From Novosphingobium aureum (lineage in GTDB: Bacteria > Pseudomonadota > Alphaproteobacteria > Sphingomonadales > Sphingomonadaceae), in the NCBI RefSeq assembly GCF_015865035.1, contig NZ_JADZGI010000007.1, forward strand, positions 1-46,522: a DNA stretch of 46,522 nt. Reading direction: 5' to 3'. The translations under genes were made by a program, and so were the position numbers. Positions 16,773 to 23,690 of this stretch are shown here, in pieces. The notes under the pieces were generated by a model that saw only the letters and a program-made list of their open reading frames with translations, was not told the origin of the DNA and did no database searches. The stretch's first letter is position 1, and every line of letters begins with the position of its first letter.

Positions 16773-17971
16773 AACGCGTGGCGATTACCGGTCTTGGCGC
16801 AGTTTCGCCGGCCGGTCTCGATGTGGCAGGCACCTGGGACGCGGTCGTCGCAGGCAGGAGCGCGATCCGCCCGGTGCAGATCGACCATGACGAGCGCATG
16901 TCCTGCCCGATCGCGGCGCAGGTTCTCGATTTTACTCCCGAAGATCACTTCGCCGCCAAGCAACTCGTTGCGCTCGATCGCAATTCGCAGTTTGCGGTGG
17001 TCGCCGCACGCGAGGCCCTGGCGCACAGCGGGCTCGATCCGCAATCGCCACAGGTGCGCGGTGCTGCAGCAATCGTGGGCGTTGGAGCCGGTGGCTTCCT
17101 CACGCTCGATGCCGCGTTCCACAAGCTTTACGCCGAAGGCGGCAAACGGGTTCACCCGTTTACCGTGCCACGGCAGATGTGCAGTGCCGCGCCGAGCCAG
17201 GTCTCGATGCAACTCGGGCTCCAGGGTATCGCCTATGGCGTCACCAGCGCCTGCGCCTCGGGCACGCATGCCGTGGGCCAGGCCTTCCATCTGGTGCGCT
17301 CGGGCATTTCGACGGTCGCATTCGCTGGCGGGACCGAGGCCTGCATTACGCAGGGCGCAATCATGGCCTGGGAAGCGCTGCGTGTGCTTTCGAGCGACAC
17401 CTGCCGCCCGTTCTCGAAGAACCGCTCCGGGCTGGTCCTCGGCGAAGGCTCGGCCATGCTGGTGCTGGAAGACTGGGATCACGCGGTGGCCCGTGGCGCC
17501 ACGATCCATGCAGAGGTGCTTGGCTTCGGCGCCAATTCGGATGCCGGAGACCTCACCTCGCCCGACGAGGAAAACATTGCACTGGCAATGACTTTGGCTA
17601 TTCGGGACGCCAATCTCACGCCCGACAAGATCGGGTATGTCAATGCACATGGAACCGGGACGGCCATGAACGACGCAGTGGAAAGCGCGGCCATTCGCGC
17701 TGTTTTCGAGGGGGCGCCGCCGCCGGTGTCGTCGACCAAGGGTGTGCTGGGGCACAGCCTCGGAGCGACCGGTGCGATGGAAGCATTGCTCAGCGCGCTG
17801 GCGCTGCGCGAGCAGGTCATCCCGCCCAGTGCCAATTGCGACCAGCCCGACGCGGACCTGGGCATCGACATGGTGGCCGAAGGCGCACGCGCGGCGCCGT
17901 TCGATGCAGCAATGTCCAATTCCTTCGCGTTCGGCGGCCTCAACGCCGTCCTTGTCCTCGGCCGCGCCTGA
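16769..17971 (+). CDS. FabF-like beta-ketoacyl-ACP synthase, specialised
   Basis: 400 residues with the full condensing-enzyme triad: Cys162 in SACASGTH, His294 in NAHGTGT and His329 in KGVLGHSLG, plus Lys324. It should therefore be an active KAS II-type enzyme that elongates an acyl chain on the ACP encoded just upstream (4-base overlap). Conserved glycine loops such as NSFAFGG (near the C-terminus) are intact. No ketoreductase, dehydratase or malonyl transferase is nearby, so the pair either borrows the general fatty-acid enzymes or makes an unreduced short beta-keto product. FabF-like proteins in glycan or aryl-polyene loci are usually specialised paralogues. Confidence 0.9.
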   Translation: MKRVAITGLGAVSPAGLDVAGTWDAVVAGRSAIRPVQIDHDERMSCPIAAQVLDFTPEDHFAAKQLVALDRNSQFAVVAAREALAHSGLDPQSPQVRGAAAIVGVGAGGFLTLDAAFHKLYAEGGKRVHPFTVPRQMCSAAPSQVSMQLGLQGIAYGVTSACASGTHAVGQAFHLVRSGISTVAFAGGTEACITQGAIMAWEALRVLSSDTCRPFSKNRSGLVLGEGSAMLVLEDWDHAVARGATIHAEVLGFGANSDAGDLTSPDEENIALAMTLAIRDANLTPDKIGYVNAHGTGTAMNDAVESAAIRAVFEGAPPPVSSTKGVLGHSLGATGAMEALLSALALREQVIPPSANCDQPDADLGIDMVAEGARAAPFDAAMSNSFAFGGLNAVLVLGRA

Positions 17972-18054
17972 GCGACCGTGACACGCACTTTTTCTGGAAG
18001 CCGCGACGATGAGGGGCCGGGCACCATGACCGACTGCGGCGGGGACAAGGCCTG

Positions 18055-19173
18055 ATGCGTGTCGCATACGTCTCGGTCGCGACCCCGCTCCTGCGCCGAT
18101 CGTGGAGCGGTATTCCCTGGTATTCGCTCAAGGCGATCGAGAGGCGTTTTTCCGATGTTCACGTAGTCGACACGCCGCTTCTTGACCGCATGGTCGAAAA
18201 GCTGGCGGCGGTCGAGCACGTGAGCGTCGCGATCCGCCGCAATCCGCTGGTCTCGCGGCTTTATCGCAACAGCATCAATGCCGCGCTCGAGGAAATCCAG
18301 CCCGATGTCGTGGTCGGTGTCGCAGCTGCCCACAAGCTGGCCTTCGTCGATCCCAAGTGGCCGATCGTCTACGCCTCGGATGCGCTGTTCGGGACGGTCG
18401 TGAACTATTACACCAAGTACCGGATCTACAACCGCCGCACGAAGGCGCGGGGCGAAGAGGTCCAGCGCAGCCTGCTGAGCCACACCGACCGGATACTGCT
18501 CGCCTCGGAATGGGCGCAGCAGGATGCGATGCGCCGTTATGGCCTGAGCGAGGAAGTCGTGGGCGTCGCCCCGATGGGCGCAAACATCGATGCGGTCCCC
18601 GAATTCACGCCGGCCCCGCAAGACGGGCCGCTGCGGCTGATCTTCGTGGGCTATGCTTGGGAACGTAAGGGCGGGCCGCTGGTGCTCGACATCCTGCGCG
18701 AGCTTGACCGGCGCACTGGCGGCAATGTCGAACTTCACATCATCGGCTCGCGGCCCAAGGCGGCGCTTGGCCTGCACAATGTCGTCGTGCATGGCATGAT
18801 CGACAAGAACGACCCGGTTTCCTACCAGCGCTTCGTCGACCTGTACCAGCAGGCTCACTTCCTGATGATGCCCAGCCGACAGGAAGCCTACGGGATCGTC
18901 TATTGCGAATCGGCGGCCTTCGGCAGGCCGGCGGTCGCCACGGTGACCGGCGGGGTTCCCACCATCGTCAAGGACGGCGAGACAGGGATGACGCTGGCGC
19001 TCGATGCAACGCCGGCAGACTATGCAACCCGCATTCTCGAGACCTGGTCCGATCGGACAGGATACGACGCGATGTGCCGCGCTGCCCGTCAGGACTTTGA
19101 AGAGCGGCTCAACTGGGATTGCTGGAGCGCCCGTATTGCCGAAGCGATAGACGCGCTGCTTGCAACGCGTTAA
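18055..19173 (+). CDS. GT4-family glycosyltransferase
   Basis: 372-residue GT-B glycosyltransferase. The N-terminal Rossmann domain begins MRVAYVSVATPLLRRSW. The C-terminal nucleotide-sugar domain has LRLIFVGYAWERKGG, then the EAYGIVYCE (Ex7E) retaining-GT4 motif near residues 276-284, and GRPAVATVTGGVPTIV. It lies 83 bases after the ketosynthase gene on the same strand with AAGG before ATG 18055, so it may share that transcript. It probably adds a hexose to the repeat unit or to a glycolipid carrying the acyl chain. Sugar specificity cannot be read from sequence. Confidence 0.88.
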   Translation: MRVAYVSVATPLLRRSWSGIPWYSLKAIERRFSDVHVVDTPLLDRMVEKLAAVEHVSVAIRRNPLVSRLYRNSINAALEEIQPDVVVGVAAAHKLAFVDPKWPIVYASDALFGTVVNYYTKYRIYNRRTKARGEEVQRSLLSHTDRILLASEWAQQDAMRRYGLSEEVVGVAPMGANIDAVPEFTPAPQDGPLRLIFVGYAWERKGGPLVLDILRELDRRTGGNVELHIIGSRPKAALGLHNVVVHGMIDKNDPVSYQRFVDLYQQAHFLMMPSRQEAYGIVYCESAAFGRPAVATVTGGVPTIVKDGETGMTLALDATPADYATRILETWSDRTGYDAMCRAARQDFEERLNWDCWSARIAEAIDALLATR

Positions 19174-19371
19174 CCCAGAATCGGTAGAAACCTTGTTCAA
19201 TGGCATTCCCGGCTGGGAAAGCCGCCGTCGCACGGTGGGGCGTGTCGCCCTGCGGCTTGCGACCCTTCCCGGCCAATTGGAAGGGGTCGCGCCTGCCGTG
19301 GCTGGGGAAGACAGATGCGACGCACTCGCGAGCCCGGGCGTTGCGTGCAGACTGCTGGAGTAGAGTTCTAG

Positions 19372-20487
19372 ATGAATACCACTTACCTGCGTCCCTTGGC
19401 GGCGCTGCTGCTTCTCGCCGGCTGCGGTGGCGAGGGGGCAAGTGGCGGCGTGGGATCCACGCCTACTCCGACGGCAACCGCGACGCCGACGCCTACTCCC
19501 ACGCCGACGCCGACCCAGAGCTTCCCTTATACGCCGATCCCGGCGCTGACCGCCTCGGTCGGCTCGCGCCTGCCGCTGGGCAAATGCATCAATATGGGCA
19601 ACCAGCTCGAGGCCGAGAACGAGGGCGACTTGGGCCGCGCGATCCGCGACAGCGATTTCCCCTTCATCCGCTCGGGCGGCTTCTCGACGGTGCGCATCCC
19701 GATCCGCTTCTCCGGGCATGCCTCGAGCAGTGCGCCCTACACGATCAATGCCAGCTTCATGGCGCGGGTCGAGCACGTGGTGAACACGGCCAGTGCGGCC
19801 GGGCTCAACGTCATCATCGACATGCATCACTACGACGAGATCAGCGAGGATCCGCAGGGCAATCGCGCGCGCTTCGTGGCGATGTGGCGCCAGATCGCGC
19901 AGCGCTTCCAGAATGCACCGTCAAGCGTGTGGTTCGAGCTGCTCAACGAGCCCAAGGACCAGCTCAACAATACCAACCTGCTCGAGATCTACACCGAAAC
20001 GCTGGCGGCCATCCGCGAGACCAACGTGTCACGCTACGTGATCATGGGCGGGCAGCGCACTTCGGATATCACTTCGCTGGCAACGCTCGAGCTGCCCAAC
20101 GATCCTTACGTGATCCCGACCTTTCACTATTACCTGCCGCTCGAATTCACCCATCAGGGGGCGGACTGGATCTCGCCTACCCCGCCGATGGGCACGACCT
20201 GGGGCAGTGACGAGGACTATGCCCGGCTCAACAACCACCTGCGGCTGGCGACGAACTACTATACGCGCACGGGCCGGGTTCCGTTCGTCGGGGAATACGG
20301 CGCGGTGCAGCAGATCCCGACCAGCGAGCGCGCGACATATTACGGTGCAGTAAGCAATGCCTTCGCCTCGATCGGCATCCAGAGCTGCGCCTGGTCCTAC
20401 GTCAACACCTTCCAGCTGCGCGACGACAGTACCGGGCGCTGGATCACCGAGATCACCGATCTGATCGCGACCACCACGACCCGGTAA
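19372..20487 (+). CDS. GH5-family endoglucanase-like lipoprotein
   Basis: 371 residues. A lipoprotein signal with LLAGC places the lipid on Cys18. A Thr-Pro repeat linker (about 30-50) follows and then a GH5 (beta/alpha)8 barrel. The acid/base is Glu193 in LLNEP and the nucleophile Glu308 in VGEYGA; MHHY at 151-154 and the FHYYLP segment also fit. The enzyme would hydrolyse beta-1,4-glucan-type linkages at the outer membrane or cell surface. In an exopolysaccharide locus it may trim, release or process the polymer, as cellulase genes do in cellulose operons. The sequence before ATG 19372 has no strong ribosome-binding site. It is convergent with mrpG. Confidence 0.9.
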   Translation: MNTTYLRPLAALLLLAGCGGEGASGGVGSTPTPTATATPTPTPTPTPTQSFPYTPIPALTASVGSRLPLGKCINMGNQLEAENEGDLGRAIRDSDFPFIRSGGFSTVRIPIRFSGHASSSAPYTINASFMARVEHVVNTASAAGLNVIIDMHHYDEISEDPQGNRARFVAMWRQIAQRFQNAPSSVWFELLNEPKDQLNNTNLLEIYTETLAAIRETNVSRYVIMGGQRTSDITSLATLELPNDPYVIPTFHYYLPLEFTHQGADWISPTPPMGTTWGSDEDYARLNNHLRLATNYYTRTGRVPFVGEYGAVQQIPTSERATYYGAVSNAFASIGIQSCAWSYVNTFQLRDDSTGRWITEITDLIATTTTR

Positions 20488-20525
20488 AGGGCCCAAATCT
20501 GCAAGGGCACGGGCCCCCCCTTGGC

Positions 20526-20978
20526 TTAGTCGGGGCCTTGGTCCTGGGCTTTGCCCACGCCGCCGTCCATGACCGTTCCCTTGATTGCGCCCTGTTCGGG
20601 CTCGCTACCGAAAGTGGCCCAGTCCGCGCCTGCGCCCGGCGGCGGGGGCAGAAGGGTATGGACATCCTCGGGCGCGCTGCACCGGTTGTAGCGGCGGTGG
20701 ATATAGGCCTTGGCGACCATGTTCGCCGAGATCGGCGCGGTGATGAACAGGAACAGCGCGATCAACAGCTCGTGCGCCGAAAACGGCTCGCCTCGCGTAG
20801 GGAAATAGATCATCGATGCAATCAGGCAGGCACCGATGCCCAGCGTGGTGGCCTTGGTCGGCCCGTGCAGGCGGGTCATCAGCGAGGGCAGGCGCGCCAG
20901 CCCCCAGCTGCCGATCAGCGCGAAGGCACCGCCCAGCACGATCAGGAAAGCGACGAGGTATTCGATGACGCTGCTCAT
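20526..20978 (-). CDS. mrpG: Mrp cation/proton antiporter subunit G
   Basis: 150 residues. Three hydrophobic segments span residues 1-100, with the MrpG signature GLARLPSLMTRLHGPTKATT. A hydrophilic C-terminal tail of about 50 residues rich in Pro, Gly and acidic residues is longer than usual. It is the last gene of the antiporter operon, with ATG 20978 preceded by GAGGT overlapping the mrpF stop. MrpG is a small membrane subunit needed for assembly of the hetero-oligomeric Na+(K+)/H+ antiporter. Confidence 0.92.
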   Translation of the reverse strand: MSSVIEYLVAFLIVLGGAFALIGSWGLARLPSLMTRLHGPTKATTLGIGACLIASMIYFPTRGEPFSAHELLIALFLFITAPISANMVAKAYIHRRYNRCSAPEDVHTLLPPPPGAGADWATFGSEPEQGAIKGTVMDGGVGKAQDQGPD

Positions 20979-20987
20979 TGTCTTACC

Positions 20988-21257
20988 TCACTCGACGATG
21001 TCGCCACGCAGCAGGAACTTGGTGTAGGCCACCGTTCCCACGAAGCCGACCATCGCCATCAGCAGCGCGGCCTCGAAGAACACGCGGGTATTCTCCATCA
21101 CGCCGAACAGCACGAAGAGCGCGATGGCGTTGATGATCATGGTGTCGAGCGCGAGGATGCGGTCGGGCGCGGTCGGGCCCTTGAGCAGGCTCCACAGGTT
21201 GAGCAGCATGGCCAGCGCCACGCAGCCCAGCGCGATGTCGAGGGCGATCTCGATCAC
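20988..21257 (-). CDS. mrpF: Mrp cation/proton antiporter subunit F
   Basis: 89 residues with three transmembrane helices and the conserved GPTAPDRILALDTM segment of MrpF. I chose the GTG at 21257 because it overlaps the mrpE stop (GTGA) as elsewhere in this operon; no ATG fits the conserved N-terminus. It is a small integral subunit of the antiporter complex. Confidence 0.92.
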   Translation of the reverse strand: MIEIALDIALGCVALAMLLNLWSLLKGPTAPDRILALDTMIINAIALFVLFGVMENTRVFFEAALLMAMVGFVGTVAYTKFLLRGDIVE

Positions 21258-21745
21258 GGGAAAATCTCCATGAGACGCTTTTCGTAGCGGTTCTTGATGA
21301 GCGCGATCTCGCCCTCCGGGTCGTCGGTGTCGAGCGCGTGGACGAGCAGGTGGCACCCATCGGTCGAGATGTCGACCGAGACGGTGCCCGGCGTCAGGCT
21401 GATCGTTCCGGCCAGCACCGTGATCGCCTCGGCCGAGCGCAGTTCGAGCGGCACGCTCAGCCAGCGCGGCTGGAAGTCGCGGCTGCGCTTGAACAGGATC
21501 AGCCGCGCGACGTGGAAGTTGGCGACGACGATGTCGTAGAGCACGATGGCGACGTAGGCGGCAAACGGCAGGCCGAAGCGCACGCGTGGCCGGTCGGGCC
21601 AGAACGCAGCGCTGAACATCGGCAGGACGATTGCCAGCACGAGCGCGATCAGCACCGTGCCTGCGCCCGGAGCCTCGGCCATCAGCAGCCACATCACGAA
21701 GAGCAGGGCCGAGAGGCCGGGATGCGGGAAGAGGCGGCGGATCAT
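21254..21745 (-). CDS. mrpE: Mrp cation/proton antiporter subunit E
   Basis: 163 residues with hydrophobic N-terminal helices and the conserved TISLTPGTVSVDIS and cytoplasmic LVHALD segments typical of MrpE/MnhE. Its ATG at 21745 overlaps the mrpD stop and its stop overlaps mrpF. It helps build the MrpEFG part of the complex. Confidence 0.92.
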   Translation of the reverse strand: MIRRLFPHPGLSALLFVMWLLMAEAPGAGTVLIALVLAIVLPMFSAAFWPDRPRVRFGLPFAAYVAIVLYDIVVANFHVARLILFKRSRDFQPRWLSVPLELRSAEAITVLAGTISLTPGTVSVDISTDGCHLLVHALDTDDPEGEIALIKNRYEKRLMEIFP

Positions 21746-23280
21746 CGTGCCTCTCCTGCATGGGGTGCGGGGCCAAGCACGGCCTCGATATAGCCGTCGC
21801 GGTCGAGGACCTGTGCGGCCGTGGCCTCGGTATAGCGCGTCGCCGCGCCGGCGCCGAGCGTCAGCGCGCCGAGCAGTGCGAGCAGGAACACGGCGGGCAG
21901 TGCCTCAATCGTGTGCGGTGCCTCACGCTCGCGCTGGGGCGGCGGGGTCGCATCGTGCTTCCAGAACACGGTGCTGCCCGCGCGGGCGAGAGCAACGACG
22001 GCGACCAGGCTGGTGACGAGGATCACTGCCCAGATCATTGCGGCGAGCGGCGAGGCGAGCGCGGCATTGAGGATCAGCAGCTTGCCGATGAAGCCCGAGA
22101 GCGGTGGCAGGCCGGCGAGCGCGACGCCTGCGCCGAGGAACAGCACGCCGGTCAGCACCTGCCCGGCAAAGGCCGGGGTGGGAACGATGGCGTCGCCCTC
22201 CATCCCGCGCCAGCGCACGACGAGATCGACGGTGAGGAACATCAGCGCGGCGGCGAGCGTGGTGTGGGGCAGGTAGTAGAGCGCAGCGGCGAGGCCGTCC
22301 TGACTGAACAGCGCGATCGCGACGAGCAGCGTGCCGGTCGATCCGATCAGCCCGAAGGCAGCCATGTCGCGCAAGTGCCGCGCGGCGAGCATGCCGATGA
22401 AGCCGAGCGCGATGGTGCCGAGCGCGGTGACGAGCAGGATCGTCTCGACATCGCGCCCGAAGATCATCGGGCATACGCGGATGATCGCATAGGCGCCGAC
22501 CTTGGTCATGATCGCGAAGAGCGCGGCGACCGGCGGTGCAGCCGAGGCATAGGCGCGCGGCAGCCACAAGTGCAGTGGCAGCAGCGCGGCCTTGAGTGCG
22601 AAGACCGCGATCAGCAACAGTCCTGCGGCCTCGAGCAATCCGCGCGAGCCTTGCGGGATTGCCGCCGCGCGCAGAGCCATGTCCGCCATGTTGAGCGTGC
22701 CGGTGACCCCGTAGAGCATGCCGAGCGCGACGAGGAACAGTGTCGAGCCGGTCAGGTTGACGATGACGTACTGCACGCCTGCGGTCAGCCGCCGCGCGCC
22801 TTGTCCGTGGAGCAGGAGACCGTAGGAGGCGATCAGCAGGATCTCGAAGAACACGAAGAGGTTGAACAGGTCGCCGGTCAGGAAGGCGCCATTGACCCCG
22901 AGCAGCTGGAACTGGAACACCGGATGGAAGTGCCAGCCCTTGCGGTCGAGCCCGGTCAGCGTGACGTGCCCGGCGACGGCAAGGCCGAGCAGTGCGGTCA
23001 AAAGCAGCATCCAGGCCGAGAGGCGGTCGAGCACGAGCACGATGCCGAAGGGCGCGGGCCAGTCGCCCATGGCGTAGGGCAGCGGTCCGCTCTCGCTCGC
23101 GCGTGAGATCAGGGCGATGGCGATCGCGACCTGCAGCAGGCACGATCCGATCGAGATCGCGGCGCCGATCCAGCGGCGGCGGCGGCGGAAGATGAGGCTC
23201 ATCGTCCCCGCGAGCGAGGGCAGCATGATCGGGGCGGCGAGCAGCGCACTGGACAGCGCCTGGGCGAGCGAACCGTTCAC
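21742..23280 (-). CDS. mrpD: Mrp cation/proton antiporter subunit D
   Basis: 512-residue polytopic membrane protein of the NuoN/MrpD proton-translocation family. Clear features are GAFLTGDLFNLFVFFEILLIASYGL (positions about 130-155) and the later KAALLPLHLWLPRAYASAAPPVAALFA region, with conserved Lys and His in the channel. It forms one of the two large antiporter-like channels with MrpA. ATG 23280 overlaps the mrpC stop. Confidence 0.94.
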   Translation of the reverse strand: MNGSLAQALSSALLAAPIMLPSLAGTMSLIFRRRRRWIGAAISIGSCLLQVAIAIALISRASESGPLPYAMGDWPAPFGIVLVLDRLSAWMLLLTALLGLAVAGHVTLTGLDRKGWHFHPVFQFQLLGVNGAFLTGDLFNLFVFFEILLIASYGLLLHGQGARRLTAGVQYVIVNLTGSTLFLVALGMLYGVTGTLNMADMALRAAAIPQGSRGLLEAAGLLLIAVFALKAALLPLHLWLPRAYASAAPPVAALFAIMTKVGAYAIIRVCPMIFGRDVETILLVTALGTIALGFIGMLAARHLRDMAAFGLIGSTGTLLVAIALFSQDGLAAALYYLPHTTLAAALMFLTVDLVVRWRGMEGDAIVPTPAFAGQVLTGVLFLGAGVALAGLPPLSGFIGKLLILNAALASPLAAMIWAVILVTSLVAVVALARAGSTVFWKHDATPPPQREREAPHTIEALPAVFLLALLGALTLGAGAATRYTEATAAQVLDRDGYIEAVLGPAPHAGEAR

Positions 23281-23690
23281 TGGCCTGCCTCCTTGTCCGC
23301 CTCGGGGGCGACCTCGCAGCGGCCCTGATCATCGCATTCGACGAGCGGATCGGTCTCGGGGTCGGGATCGCCGTCGACCTGGTCGGTGCCGGTCTCGAGG
23401 AAGCTGCGCAGCGAAAGCACGACGATCAGCGCGGTCATGCCGAAGGAGATCACGATGGCGGTCAGCACCAGCGCCTGGGGCAGCGGGTCGGTGTAGTCGG
23501 TGACGCCTGCCTCGAACAGCGGCGGGCGGTCGACCGCGAGGCGGCCGATGGCGAAGAGGAACAGGTTGATCGCGTAGCTCAGCATCGCGATGCCCAGCAC
23601 AACCGGGAAGGTGCGCCCGCGCAGGCTGAGGTAGATACCCGCCCAAGTCAGCGCGCCGATGGCGGTGGCGATGAGAAATTCCATGCTCAT
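23277..23690 (-). CDS. mrpC: Mrp cation/proton antiporter subunit C
   Basis: 137 residues. Three helices of the NuoK/MrpC type include VLGIAMLSYAINLFLFA and DPLPQALVLTAIVISFGMTA. An acidic tail of about 35 residues, rich in Asp and Glu, follows. ATG 23690 has GGAG upstream and overlaps the mrpA stop (ATGA); a second ATG at 23684 is possible. Confidence 0.93.
   Translation of the reverse strand: MSMEFLIATAIGALTWAGIYLSLRGRTFPVVLGIAMLSYAINLFLFAIGRLAVDRPPLFEAGVTDYTDPLPQALVLTAIVISFGMTALIVVLSLRSFLETGTDQVDGDPDPETDPLVECDDQGRCEVAPEADKEAGQ

Noticed and set aside
17479..19830. Open frame of about 780 codons on the minus strand across the ketosynthase, GT4 and GH5 genes
   Set aside because: It spans several well-supported plus-strand genes and intergenic DNA; its translation is typical high-GC antisense text.
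21631..23106. Open frame of about 490 codons on the plus strand opposite mrpD
   Set aside because: The translation is highly charged with no domain, and the opposite strand is an intact mrpD.
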